Source: Casuarina equisetifolia
Taxonomy: Eukaryota > Streptophyta > Magnoliopsida > Fagales > Casuarinaceae
Reading direction: 5' to 3'
Length of the DNA stretch: 64,000 nt
Assembly: GCA_028551475.1 (NCBI GenBank)
Contig: CM052362.1
Span: forward strand, 6,075,354-6,139,353
This document shows, piece after piece, positions 1-11,660 of the stretch (positions are counted from its first letter, which is position 1; every line of letters starts with the position of its first letter). Under the pieces are notes generated by a model that saw only the letters and a program-made list of their open reading frames with translations, had not been told where the DNA came from and made no database searches. The position numbers were made by a program, and so were the translations under genes.

Positions 1-261
1 ACCACAACCCCGACAATAAGGCATACAGTGGCTTCCTTTCCCCAAACAAAAACCACGAACCAAACAAGCCCAAGGCCAAATTTAAAAGAAACAAGCATAA
101 ATGTTTGTAAGTAGCATTGTGTTCTAAAATAAAATATACAACCAACTTATGATGGTGGATTATGACGAGGTTGCAGATTTTTATTTGGATGCTCATTTTT
201 CCTTTGGGAAGAACAAAACAACGAAATGCCTATTTGTCAAAGTTGTAATCCTTTTATGATT

Positions 262-660
262 ATAAATATTGAAAAGATAATGATAGATAAAAATAGATCT
301 TTAGAGTCTCTATCTAAGAAAAGGAAATGAGAGAGATCGATGAAATTGAATCTTCTTTTTCTTTAGACATACAAAGTGAATAAAAAGCTTAAACATTCAT
401 GTTACATAGAGAAGTTATAGAATGTTAGAAATCAATTTTTTAAGTTAATGTAGTAGAATCATGTTGATAAGTGCTGACTTATTGGGAAGAAAGCGCTACT
501 TAAAATTGTTTGTCTCAAATTCGATATTGGTATGTATGTGTGTATTTAAGTTTATTAAACATAAAAACACAAAATAGAAATATATTAAATAATAAATATT
601 ATAATTTATTTTTATTAAAATTATATTTAACTCATATAAATTTTTAAAGATATTATATAT
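262..660 (+). repeat. diverged repeat, copy 1
   Basis: This segment matches about 1,720-1,990 in the same orientation. The second copy is shorter because the first carries an extra stretch of about 130 bases in its middle. No terminal inverted repeats or target duplications were found. It may be an old duplicated intergenic repeat of unknown class. Confidence 0.45.
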
Positions 661-1719
661 TTTCTTTCTAAGTTTTAATTTATTGAATTCTACTTAACAT
701 AGGTTATATAGTTTATAGTTTTAACTCATAAGCTATATAGTTTATTTCTTATTTTGAAATTTGAAATATAACATTTTTTGTACATATCTTAATTGGTGTT
801 AGGAATATGTAACAATTATTAAGCAAATGTGTCATTTTGTCCCATAGGATATACTTGAAATTATTATAGATGAAAGTGAAACAAACATGTAAATTAACAG
901 TTATATCCATTTTGTGGGTGGTTAGTGGGTATATTCTATCTTACATGTATCTTAAATATATCTTAGAAGTTATTGTTTTTTGTATTAATTTGAAAAGAAA
1001 AAACCATGGAAAAACTATGTACAAGATTGTGCATTACATTATGAGGTGGCAACTATAGCTACACCATATTATGAGGGTGGCAACTAAAATGCACTATTAC
1101 GTGTTGTAATTACAAGGCAAGGGAGAGATTAGTATATAGATACTTTATATGTAAACTTAATAAATAAGTTGTTGTAGGTGCTGAGAATAGTCATATATGA
1201 GTTATGTGTAAGTCTTGCAAATTGTATTCTCTTGAAAAAAGAATTAATAAGAGAAGAATGAGTTAATAATTATGCAAGTAATAATGGACATAAGATTAAT
1301 TTGTTTGAACCATGTTAAATCTTGTAACTTTTGTTTGTTTATATGTGTGTGCATGGGTTATTTTTGCAATAATTAATATTAGAGAATTGGTTTAAAGCTA
1401 GGAGTATTGTATAGGTAAAATCGGGCTATGGAAACAATGAACAAGATACGAACATTTTTCTTCTTGGTGATTTTCATCTAAAAATTTGGCCTTTAGGGTG
1501 AAAATTTAATTGACTTTCAAGTAGATCCTTTTCAGGTTGGAGAAAACCAAGTTTTCCAAAACTTATTTTCACTTATGTATGGTGAAGGAAGAAAGTTTTG
1601 GAGAACTTAAGTTAAATATGGATTTCTAGCGTCCTAATCTATCTTTCAGTAGTATTATTATTGTCAAAAACCTGTAAAAATAGCAGACAAGGGGTGGATA
1701 ATTTCGGTAACGTTGGACA

Positions 1720-1990
1720 ATTGATAAAGTATAAAAAAAAAAGATAATAATCAATAAAGTAGATATTTAGAGTTTCTATAAAAGGATACGAACGAGATGA
1801 ATGAAACTAAATCTTTCTTTTTTAACATACAAAATGATTAAAAGGCTTAGACATCCATACTAAGCAAAAAGGTTATACAATATTAGAAATCATTCTTTAA
1901 TAAAATAGAATCATATTAAATAATAAAACTCATTAATTATTTTTATTAAAATTATTTTTAACTCATATTAAACTTTAAAAGATATTGTTA
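1720..1990 (+). repeat. diverged repeat, copy 2
   Basis: Second copy of the repeat at about 262-660. It shares the blocks 'tagaaatcattcttta' (near 1,885) and 'tttttattaaaattat' (near 1,940) with copy 1. The class is unknown. Confidence 0.45.
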
Positions 1991-2979
1991 AGTAATTGCC
2001 TATAGCAATCAAGTTGATATTCCTTTGTATAATTATGATGGAGCTATGTCTAGGTTTAAGTCTCTCATTCAGTCAAATAACAATTCATTATGCTTAAATG
2101 TCATAATAGTAGTGCAGTAAAGCCAACTAAGAGTTAGGTTATGAGTTTAACACTTCATATCTCTAAACTTGTTTTACTTAAAAAACAAAAACATTACTCT
2201 TGCATTTGATCCCCTAAATCTCAAGTTAGCTTACTTAATTCTTTTATCAAATAAATAATTTGAAGACTGAAGAATAAGAAGGATACATGAATCCCATTCT
2301 TCACCTGGTAAATTTATCTCAAGACGAAATTGGTTGCGCAGAAAAAAAAAAAGGTAAAAGAAGAAAAATTGGAAATTGGTTTCCGATCAATTATACAGTC
2401 CGTGCCTTCTAGTTCTTTAGTTCTTTAAGCGCTAATTCTTTTCATGTCACTTTGCCAAGTAGAATATGTAGGCACCCTGAGTCCAGCAAGACTGACTTAC
2501 GGATAACTTTATCAACAAGGACAATGACAGCGTTTCACGAGTATTATCACAATCTTTCAACAGTCATCATTCTATCTTCATAAAATATACATGAAATCCA
2601 AGCCAATGTAAACTCTGAGAATTGATATTCGCATATGTTCATGGTGGTCAAGTCAAAGTAGCACGTAACCATGCCCTTCTTCTCAAGAGTAGCGTGGCGA
2701 AACAACTCCCTTGTTGGTCAAGTTCACTCTGTTGCATAAAGCTTTGGTTGTTCTCCCTCCTTGCCCTTTCAGGTCAATGTTGTGCAGCAAAATCCCCTTT
2801 CATGGAAAGTTCTTTTTGTAATCGAGTTTTATGGCTAAGTTAGAAGCACTCGTCCCTTGAAAGTTCTGGTAAAGCACGTTTTTCACTTGAACGGCCTCGC
2901 TCTAGGTTAATCAATCAAGCAGATAACATATCAGTTAGAGTGATCATATGTTCCTGTATTGCTTGTAGAATAAGGTTCT

Positions 2980-3452
2980 TGTTAGGAATTTGTAATATTT
3001 AGTAAAGGTGAAATGACCTTCCTAACCCCTAGGGATATTTGGATTAGAATAGGTGAAGAAGGGCAATATTATAAATACCTTTCTTAGGTGATTAAATGGG
3101 TAGGAGTAGGAGAGAGAAAACTGAGTTTAAGTGTGAGATTGCAGGAGAGAGAGTGAGACCGCGCAGTAGCAGCACGCTACTGCGCGGGTACTATAGCAAT
3201 CCAGTTAGCTCCTTTGGCAGTGAGCTTGTAGCTTGTAATACTTCAGATTGTTCTTAATGAGAAGGAAAAGGGGCTGCCAATGGTGATAGTGGACGTAGGC
3301 ATGCTTTGGCCGAACCACTCAAAAATAGTGCCTTCCTCTTGTGTGTATGTGTGCCTAGATCTCTTATTTCTGCATGAAATCATGTAATGGTGGTTCTTGT
3401 TGGTGTGCTTGCTTGGATCCTAGCTCCTAGAGCTTTTAATAAGAATCTAACA
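2980..3452 (+). repeat. left LTR of the non-coding LTR element
   Basis: 473 bp, matched by the right LTR at 6339-6812. It begins TGTTAGG and ends CTAACA, and is immediately preceded by the target duplication GTTCT. Confidence 0.85.
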
Positions 3453-6338
3453 AGTAGTATTAAAGCCCAGGTTGATGGGTTCGGAGCTAGAAGCAGTGCA
3501 CGGGTTGAAGTGGAGCTTTGCTTTTTTAAGCTTGAAGAATCGCACGATTTTGAGCTAGATCAAGCAAGATTGAGCTAGATCGACACTTATAAAGAGGTAA
3601 ACAGTTTCTCCTTGGTGTTTTCTTGAAGATTTGGCCTTAGATCGAAGGTTTTTTTTTCTTTGAGGTGTTCTTGAGTGGGTTTGGAGGAAACCCATCTCAA
3701 ACTTATTTTAGCTCGAAACGGCGGAAAGAAGTTGTTTTTGGAGAAACGAAGGCCAAATCTGGAATTAGGATGTTGAGATCTACAAATTTGGAGATTTTCA
3801 TCAAAAATGGTGGAAGTAGGTTGCCGGATGGCCGCTGTGGGCGGTGGATTCAGCGTCGGCAAGTGCAGAACAGAGTCGTACAACCCGGTTTAGGACCCAA
3901 ATAGAGAGGCATGGATCCTGGTCTTGAGCAAATCGGATCGGGAGCGGGGTTATGAACAGATCTAGCGCGTGCTCACACATGTAGAGCAGTAGTATCGCGT
4001 GATCCGTAAGGCGAGTGCACTACATGCGCGGGCAACCTGCGAGTCGGAGAAGACCCACGGATTTGGGTATGGATCGGGTATGATCAACCGAGTCGAGTCC
4101 AAGTCAACGGGTCAAGAGGATCCGATACAGGCTCAGGTTATGGATCTGGATCGGGTCAAGAGATGAACGGGTCAAAGGATTCGAATTATGGGCCGGGTTG
4201 AGCCTATATTGCACGGGCTGAGTAGTTGGGCCTTAAGGAAGCCCATGGGAGGGTCCAAGCCCATTGGATACGGGCTTCAGAGAGTGGACCAAAAGTTGGG
4301 CCGGTTAGGCCTAAGCCCACTAAAGATAGGCCGAGGAAACGGGCCAGAATGTCGAGCCGGGTACAGGCCCAAGTCCGTTGGGTCGGGCCTAGAGTTGGGC
4401 TAAGTTGCAAAATGGGATGGGTGTGACCTGAATTACGTACTCGTCGGATCACGAATGAACGACGGAAACCCACTTTGGAGGATTTGCGGCGATCGACGGC
4501 GTTTGGAAGAAAAGTAGGGGTATCGGGATGATCCTTTGAAGATTGAGGTTCCATCCCTAGTGTCGGATCGGTGAACGACGGCGGCGTGTGGCCGGAAATG
4601 CTGGGTCGGGTTGAGGATGTTGTAGATGGCAGCGAAACTCGACAACTGGCGGCGGTTCAGAAAATCCAAGGTGTGGAGATGATTCTATGGCCCAGCAAGA
4701 GATGATTGACGGTGAAGATCTACCGGAAAAGCGCCTGAAAATGGCAGAATTAGCGCTGGGTCGCTACAAGGGTCAACCTGCGGGTACAGTGGCGGTAGCG
4801 TGAGTTGCACGTGCACGACTGCGCTAGGCGCGTGACGTACACGCGCGTGAGGCCCGTGAACCCCACGCGCAGGTCAAAAAATTCTCAGGTATTTTTAGCC
4901 AATCTTGGACAGAATTTTAAGCAGTGTTTAGTGGTATAATTGGATCATGATTCTGAAGTTTAGGGAGGTTAAAAAATGTAATTTTTTAGAGAACCCATTT
5001 TTGAATGTGGCTAGGTTCTGATTTGTTTTTGGCATTGATGGGTTGGTTTAATAGGCCATCAAGGATGACAAAGATGGAGTTTAAAGCATGATATTGCTTG
5101 GTGCCTTTGTCTTGATCTTTCCAATGCTAATTATGGTCACATGATTAAGAATGTCTTTGCTGGTTTATTAGTGAACTTCCTTGAATTGGATTGCTCTGGT
5201 TTATGATATACTCTGCTGGATATATGGGATCTACTAGTTATGTGTTTGGTTAGGGGATGATTCCAAAGGTAAAGGTCAATTTTCAAGGGGTTGAGAACTA
5301 AGCTCCTGAATAGGGATGTAAGAGGTGTTCTTTGTCCATTGCCTTCGATATTGTCTTTTGACAAGAGCGGAGATGATATAGTCTGTTTATTCTACAGTTC
5401 TTTAGGAACTTATTGGCTATGAGATTAGTTATAAGATTCCAAGGTAGAGGCTGATATAAGATTTGAGCGGGAGAGTGCTCTTCATCCAGAGCTTCCGAAT
5501 ACATTGTCGGTTGGACAGTGGCGAGCAGAATCAGACAAAGGTTATATGAGATCAGAGGCAAGAAGTAGAAGAAGGAAATCTCTAGTGTTGGTTTCACGCT
5601 ATTGAGATTGGGAGATAGCAAGACATTGAGGAATCACTGATGGACTCAGGATTGGAGTCATTTTCTCAGAGAATGTTGGATTCTCTTGGAGAGGTTACAC
5701 TGCATATGTGAAAAAGGTAGAGATTTGTTTTTTTCTGGTTGGGATTTCACATGATTGGATTAACTAGTTGATTTAAGTTGATTGAGACTCAAGGGATTCG
5801 GGGTGTGCTAGACCCTAAGGCCTTGATAAGGTTGGATATTGCCCATGGAGCAAACATGAGTCGCAGAAGCATACGTGAGTTAGGATATAATTCTTTGTAG
5901 TGAGATATGGACACGGGTGATAACCCCATGGTGGTTGGTGTACTACCAGTTGCTTCGCAGTTGGCTTATTGACTTGATTAGCGGCATTAGCTATCGTCAG
6001 AGTGGTATTATCCACAGAAGCCCAGAGATATAGCTGTGGTGGCAAGGGTTAGAGTGTTCATGAGGTCGTAAAGTTTTCCTAAGGGAGCCAGAGTAGAAAT
6101 TCTAATCGACCATTTGAGGATGATGCATTTTTCAGCAAGGATACCCTTCATTGGCGATGGAGGAAGAGCTTGAGAAGCTGAGGGGGAAACGTCTCCCAAT
6201 GTAGCTTATGTACTTATCAGGATGGTGGATTGACGTTAAGGGCATGCTCAACAATTGGATGGTTTAGAGGTTATGTATGCGGCATTTCATCTATTATGCA
6301 GGGATGTTGCACTAATTATTTCAAATTAGAGGGAGAAT

Positions 6339-6812
6339 TGTTAGGAATTTGTAATATTTAGTGAAAGGTGAAATGACCTTCTTAACCTCTAGGGATATTT
6401 GGATTAGAATAGGTGAAGAAGAGCAATATTGTAAATACCCTTCTTAGGTGATTAAATGGGTAGGAGCAGGAGAGAGAAAACTGAGTTTGAGCGTGAGATT
6501 GTAGGAGAGAGAGTGAGACCGCGTAGCAGTGTGCTGCTGCTGTGCGGGTACTGTAGCAATCCGGTTAGCTCCTCGCGCAGTGAGCTTGTAGCTTGTAATA
6601 CTCTAGATTGTTCCTGATGAGAAGGAGAAAGGGCCAGCAACGGTGACAGTGGACGTAGGCATGCTTTGGCCGAACCACTCAAAAATAGTGTCTTCCTCTT
6701 GTGTGTGTGTGTGCCTAGATCTCTTATTTCCGCATGAAATCATGTGATGGTGGTTCTTGTTGGTGTGCTTGCTTGGATCCTAGCTCCTAGAGCTTTTAAC
6801 AAGAACCTAACA
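6339..6812 (+). repeat. right LTR of the non-coding LTR element
   Basis: 474 bp, matching 2980-3452. It follows a purine-rich tract and is followed directly by the target duplication GTTCT. Confidence 0.85.
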
Positions 6813-6937
6813 GTTCTTTACCTGTTCTTTGCATGGTGGATCTTGTTCGCAGTAGTTTTGGTCGATTATTGTCGGGTTGGTCACATTATGCATCTTGATG
6901 TTCTGAAACTTGATGTTGCTTGCAATTCCGGACCCTC

Positions 6938-8552
6938 CTGAATGTTAGACAAAATGGACACAGGGAAGTTGCCCCAAAATCTAGGCGTGGAAACAATATT
7001 AACTGTCTTGTGTACATCTGCATGTGGTACTTTGAAGTAAAACGACCAAAGATAATGACCTGATTCCATGACGTCATCATGAATACGCAAATGGACAAGA
7101 ACTTCATAAATGAAAGGAAGTCAAAACATACCGTTGGTGCATCCTTGTGTAGCAGTCCAAAAAGTGCAGTAGCTACGTCACCTCATAAGTTCCATGTCAG
7201 CAATTGATTGCCAGGCTCCGGATAAAAACAAAGAGGATAAATGAGCTATCCTAATCAGCAGATGGTTATTTCTGTTAACCAGTTAAGATCTGTTCCAATT
7301 TGTTAGAGTCTGTTAATTTTATTGGCTTATGTTAATAAGGTTGTTAAGCATAGATAGTTAGTCTCAACAGCCAGCCAATAGCTATAAATAGGAGAAGCAC
7401 TTGAGTGAGTTATTAAGCTTGTTGATTGTAAGAGTTTTGTTGTAAAGTAGAAAGAGATCTCAGGTTTTTTCAAAGTAATCCCACCAATTGTATTTTTTTT
7501 ATTTCTTTCAAGATTAGGCATAATGTCAAGCTTTGATTGTGCTGAATTCTATTGATGATCTCAAACTGAGTTTTGGCCGCTGCACCTTGCAAGGCTGCCA
7601 ATAAATGAAGAGATAAGAATAGTCAGCTACTTTTATTAGAACTAGTATGAGGTAGACAAAAGACTAATGAGAAAAATTTGGTTCCTAATGGTGTACCTGA
7701 GATTTCGTTTCAATGTGAAGAAAAGATGCTCCAAAGAATAGAGAATGCAATAGGTTGGTTATAGCTGGGTATGGAAGTGAGCACATTCTGACGGGCTTGT
7801 ATATTTATAGAGGGGAAAAAGAAAAAAAGACGTGCTTTTAGGTTCTTGTCGACATGACTGTTAAGGTATGGTTGGACGCAAGAGATCGAGACGAAATGAT
7901 CTCTTTAGCAGATCCTGACTTTTGTTCCACATCCTTCTATGGTATAACTTGCACGGGACGATATACGTCCATATCGTTTATAGCGACCCACATCTCAACT
8001 TCTGTAGGGCTGACTTCCTTGTCTTTCGTGTTATTACATGATAAATTCTAGAACTCGATCTAGTTATAGTTTATTTTTCAAAATCATACAATCCATGAAA
8101 GTTGTGCTTCAGATCTATCCGTATCCCAATATCCTCTCATGTGAACTTGTCATGTGATTAGTATTGTAGCAACGTGATTTGAGTTTAAACAAGTAGGTTG
8201 GTAGACTGTTTTTGAGGAGTCTTGTACCATCGTGTCTAAAAACTTCATTTTTAGCATTCACCTAAAGGGAACAAGACCATGGAGACCAAGTTTCTTGTTT
8301 TCTTTTTTTTTGCTATGCCAAGACGGCAAGCGGAGCTTACATGGTTCAGTATCCCTAGCTAGCTGCAAGAAACCTAACTAATACGATTTCTTGCATGTAG
8401 CCGTGATATAATCCTCCATATTTCTGAACTTTCCTCCAGCATCTATCGACTTTGAATTAAACTTTCATGAGTTTCAAATAAAGAGCACAGTTTTTTTATA
8501 CTCTTTCATAAAGGTTAAGTACCATTCCAAATTATCCGCTGCCACTAACTTA
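6938..8552. other. intergenic DNA upstream of the polygalacturonase remnant
   Basis: No gene could be supported. The part next to 6937 should have held upstream polygalacturonase exons, but I see none of the GH28 catalytic motifs on the minus strand. Around 7,300-7,520 there is an LTR- or promoter-like stretch with a TATA-like 'tataaatag' near 7,384. It lacks a recognisable partner repeat or target duplication, so it is only a possible old solo LTR. Confidence 0.5.
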
Positions 8553-9458
8553 AGAAGCTTGACCTATCAGGCCCATGGGCCACGCCGCCGCCTCCAGGAA
8601 GCTTCGGCCACCTCCCCACCAACAGCACGCAGACCCTTCGCTCGAGCTCCTACTCTGTCATCGGCTTCCATCGGATGTCACCTACAAACAGCAGGAATTC
8701 TCCCGTCCAATGCATAACAACAATACACGCATACATAGATACATATATGATGCATTTAAGCCAGAGTTTCAGATGTCAAGCTGGATAAAAGTTGCGACAA
8801 TCTCGTGAAAGACTGTCCAACTTGTTGAATAATGGTATAACTTTTTACTTTTCTTTTTCCTTCTTGGTCTAATCCTGAATATAAGTACGTTGGATGTGAG
8901 TAATAAAAACATGTATAAGACTTCTGGCATCATCGGTGGGTCTAGTGAAGTGGCACTCGAATGCCTCCATCAACCAATCCAACGCCACTCCAAACAAAGA
9001 TGTTCAATATGTAGAAGAAAATGGTCCGACAGCCCGTGTTTTCTTCACAAGCACTAGGCCCATTCTTTAATCTGATAAAGGAGAATTCGTGGATATGAGC
9101 TGCTGAAGTTTGGTGTCTTTATGGTTTCCACCTTCAGATTATTGAAGGCCTTTCGGTCATTCTAGAGGGCATGGACCCAGACGCTGGGTGGAAGCAGTTG
9201 GAAGAGAAAGCAACACACACTATTACTGCCGTAAACCCTACCTTGGAAAATAATGAGTTTTATTCAGATTTGTTGGTCACAAGTCCGAACGAGACAAAAA
9301 CTAAAATAAATAAGCTCTCTTTTCATTGATGCCAATCATGTAGACCTGTTCCCGGAGTGGAGAATGGTAGATGACGAACTAGATACAGAGATCTGGGTTA
9401 AGGAATCGGAAGTCAGTCAATGACATTTGAGAATGAAGAAAGCAGGAATACATTATCT

Positions 9459-9464
9459 TTTATT
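9459..9464 (-). terminator. possible polyadenylation signal of the carboxylesterase gene
   Basis: The minus strand reads AATAAA about 170 bases past the stop codon of the carboxylesterase gene, a normal distance for a plant near-upstream element. Only the motif and its position support it. Confidence 0.35.
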
Positions 9465-9631
9465 AATGCAAGTTTACAATTTTACAAAACAAATATAAAA
9501 AAGAGGTCTCTTAATGCATTCATAAACTCAAAAAACAACTCTTTCATTGAGTGTTCATTATTCTATCAATCGTATTTTGGATGAATAAGCTCAAACAAAC
9601 TAGTTAAAATCGGTGATCCGAATTCACTCTT

Positions 9632-10591
9632 TCAGGGTTCACCCCCATGGATGAAAGAAACAATCCGCTTGAGCATGGCCATGGCATTCTCGGAACCAGG
9701 GTTGAGCAAATGGAATACATGGTCCTCTCCAGAGGCCTCCATGACTTCCACAACCCCTCCCCACCCACTCTTCTCCAATGATTCACGGTAATACAAACCC
9801 CTATCCCTCAAAAAGTCCTTTCCAGCAACAAAAAGCAGAACCTTCCGACACCCTAGGCTTCCCAATTTCGGATCCGAAACAGGGTTTATATAGGGATCAT
9901 CAGTCCCACTCGTCGCCGGGAAAGCATAACGCCAAAGACGATGCAGCTTGTCTCCGTACTCAGCCTGGGCCAGTTCGCCACCGATCGGTTCTTTGCCCAA
10001 GAAATATGGATGCGCCAGAATAATCCCTTCCAGCTTGACACCAGGTAACCCTTCTGTGCCGACCCTCAAGGCCATCTGGTGCGAGAGATTACCACCAGCG
10101 CTATCCCCAATAAAAAAGACCCTTTCAAGATCTACATGGCTTTTCAACCATTCATCAGGACCCTTCCCGTCAACATGGGACGCAATCCATTTAAGCACAT
10201 CCCACGAATCATCGTAAGCAGCAGGAAGAGGGTGCTCAGGGGCTTTTCTAAATTCTACAGAAACAGCAAGAACATTGGCTTCCCCCACAAGGGAGTTAAG
10301 GTAGTTGTGGTACTCCGGGGAGAAAGCGGATTCGATACAAAAGCCTCCTCCATGAAAGTAAACTAGGAGAGGAAGCTTTTTCTGGGTCTGGGTGATGCTT
10401 TTCGGAATGTAAAACCTGGCCGATACGCCTGTTTCCGGTGAGATAACTACATCTTTGGATTCGACGCCGGTTTGAGGATCAAGAGACGGGGGCACGACCT
10501 CATTGCCCATGAATCGGTCTATTCGACCATCTTTGTAGATTATAAAAAAGGGTGACAAGTCAAGGTTCACTTCTTTGTTGCTTGAATCCAT
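9632..10591 (-). CDS. plant carboxylesterase (CXE / 2-hydroxyisoflavanone dehydratase-like)
   Basis: An intact intronless gene for a 319-residue alpha/beta hydrolase, the usual length for plant CXE proteins. The oxyanion-hole motif HGGG lies at residues 80-83. The nucleophile is Ser164 in GDSAGG (162-167). The triad is completed by Asp259 (GKDFLRDRG) and His291 (GEDHVFHLL); the spacing Ser-Asp 95 and Ser-His 127 matches family members. The N-terminus (LSPFFIIYKDGRIDRFMG, then PPSLDPQTGVESKDV) is typical of the CXE12/CXE13/HIDH-like group. There is no signal peptide, so it is probably cytosolic. Family members hydrolyse small esters or dehydrate 2-hydroxyisoflavanones. A serine nucleophile (soybean HIDH uses threonine, as I recall) favours esterase activity; the natural substrate is unknown. 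The start is the first ATG, directly before the conserved N-terminus. The gene sits in the stretch missing from block B, so it has no partner copy there. Confidence 0.95.
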   Translation of the reverse strand: MDSSNKEVNLDLSPFFIIYKDGRIDRFMGNEVVPPSLDPQTGVESKDVVISPETGVSARFYIPKSITQTQKKLPLLVYFHGGGFCIESAFSPEYHNYLNSLVGEANVLAVSVEFRKAPEHPLPAAYDDSWDVLKWIASHVDGKGPDEWLKSHVDLERVFFIGDSAGGNLSHQMALRVGTEGLPGVKLEGIILAHPYFLGKEPIGGELAQAEYGDKLHRLWRYAFPATSGTDDPYINPVSDPKLGSLGCRKVLLFVAGKDFLRDRGLYYRESLEKSGWGGVVEVMEASGEDHVFHLLNPGSENAMAMLKRIVSFIHGGEP

Positions 10592-11660
10592 AGCAGGAGA
10601 AGAATAACAGGAACAAGAAGCTACAATTTGGAGACAGAGTTATGTGCCTCATGGAAGATGAAAGGCCAGGTTTACATAGTTCAGACGCACGTTCGCGTGG
10701 TGGAGCATAAAAAATTTGCCTAGGTGCTACTTTTAGCCGTCTATCTTGACTAAAACCTGCGTTGGTTTCACTACGGATAAACGAAGTAAACGATTTATGA
10801 GCATATTAATCATATATTAGGCATATTAATCATATCCAGGGAAGTAATGCCCCCTACTTCTTACTTTAGAATGTATTTAATTTATAATATTTTTTCTGAT
10901 GAGAGTAAGAAAATTATGATAATATATTTTAATAGCTCCAACAACTTTGAATTTAAAATATCAATGTCGGCATGGCATCCCTCAATAAAGTCATTCAAAA
11001 TTTCAGCTTTCTCTCATTGAATTCCTGACAGATTGTGACTCATTCATCATAATAGAAAAGATATCCCCTCGTAATGCGGATTGTTTTGGAAATATTTAAT
11101 CATTTACTTTGGAACTGTTATAGATCAAGGTTTCTATAAAAATCAATAAATAATCGGCAAAGAATCTACTCACGGACCAAGTAGTGGGGATTGTTTAGGT
11201 GAAGAAGAATTCTTAAAAATTATAGGGAGCATTATTATTATAACTTTTCATTCAAGTTGGTGCTTAGTAGCAGTATGAACGTTGAAACCTACATTTTGTT
11301 AGAAGAACTCGAGATATGTCAAGAATAGAGTTAGATGTCCCACATAATTGAATCAACTTCTTTTTTATTTGGTTTAATATATGCTTAAAAAATGAAGAAA
11401 TCTATAAAAACTAGAATATTACATCAAAAGTGTTTATCCACAATACCATATATTCAAAAAGTATAGCATATATATCAAGAGAAAAATATAATTATAGATT
11501 GTTTTATTAATAATGATATATATGTAAAATATGAAACTTTTTGACTGTTTTAGTTCATTGTCATGCAAATGTTCAGTTATTTTCAAAAAGGATCAATTAA
11601 CTTTAGACAATTATAAATTATCTTACGAGTAAGTAAATATATTGTTTAATATATTTCATT

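Larger units (their letters stand above)
1..2682. other. AT-rich intergenic DNA with a diverged repeat pair
   Basis: I see no gene here. The stretch is strongly AT-rich up to about 2,300 and then becomes more mixed in base composition. Two segments, about 262-660 and 1,720-1,990, resemble each other in the same order: an A-rich start, a purine stretch, 'gttatagaatgttagaaatc' against 'gttatacaatattagaaatc', and then a shared tail containing 'tttttattaaaattat'. A sequence at about 798 starts like an LTR (TGTTAGGAAT), but I could not find a matching end. Short open frames here (60-75 codons) match nothing I know. Confidence 0.6.
2980..6812 (+). mobile_element. non-coding LTR element (LARD-like) with target duplication
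   Basis: Two direct repeats of about 473 bp bound the element, each starting TGTTAGGAATTTG and ending in CTAACA, a short terminal inversion. The 5-bp flanks are identical: GTTCT at 2975-2979 and at 6813-6817. A tRNA-iMet-type primer site follows the left LTR (near 3,455, 'agtattaaagccc') and a purine tract (near 6,328) precedes the right one, so the element reads on the plus strand. I recognise no gag or pol in the roughly 2.9-kb interior, part of which is unusually GC- and CpG-rich (about 3,900-4,900). It therefore looks like a non-autonomous large retrotransposon derivative whose superfamily cannot be told. By eye the LTRs differ at about one site in ten, mostly C/T and A/G changes, so it is several million years old. 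It lies in an intron of the polygalacturonase remnant. Confidence 0.85.
2683..6937 (-). pseudogene. exopolygalacturonase-like (GH28) pseudogene, last two exons
   Basis: This is the 3' end of a pectin-degrading glycoside hydrolase family 28 gene. The penultimate exon (6937 to 6822) reads GGSGIASNIKFQNIKMHNV followed by TNPTIIDQNYC, the conserved strand and cysteine region of plant polygalacturonases. It ends in CKEQ at a GT donor. The last exon (2901 to 2683) starts after an AG with SEAVQVKNVLYQNFQGTSAS and ends GVVSPRYS-stop, as in the family. Both exon junctions are in phase 0. The gene is broken. The expected YPC(Q)G motif reads FP-stop-KG, with TGA at 2802-2800. No upstream exons with the NTD, DD or GHG catalytic motifs were found in the next 1.6 kb. 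A 3.8-kb LTR element sits in the intron just past the donor; without it the intron would be about 80 bp. Seen: motifs, splice sites, stop. Known: GH28 C-terminal consensus. Inferred: a dead gene fragment, and exo- rather than endo-type from overall similarity. Confidence 0.8.
8760..11660. other. 2.9-kb stretch present only in block A
   Basis: Block B runs directly from the equivalent of about 8,760 ('gatgcattta') to that of about 11,665 ('tttgatatgtagat') at its position of about 29,285. Everything between is missing there. The stretch contains the intact carboxylesterase gene and AT-rich flanks. I see no LTRs, terminal inverted repeats or target duplications, so a deletion from block B and an insertion into block A are both possible. 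Outside the gene (8,760-9,440 and 10,640-11,660) nothing else is recognised, apart from a short tandem 'gcatattaatcatat' repeat at about 10,802-10,835. Confidence 0.7.

Noticed and set aside
798-1260. Possible solo LTR starting TGTTAGGAAT
   Set aside because: No matching CA end, inverted terminus or target duplication could be found.
4188-4669. Several overlapping open frames in the GC-rich interior of the LTR element
   Set aside because: Long frames on both strands are expected in GC-rich sequence and none shows a known domain.
6886-7107. Two overlapping 69-73-codon minus-strand frames
   Set aside because: They overlap the polygalacturonase exon in the wrong frames at their lower end; only the exon frame matches a family.
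7250-7560. LTR-like region with a TATA motif
   Set aside because: No partner repeat, no target duplication and no clear boundaries; kept only as a remark in the intergenic entry.
9778-10366. Plus-strand frames of 81-95 codons
   Set aside because: They are antisense shadows of the carboxylesterase gene.
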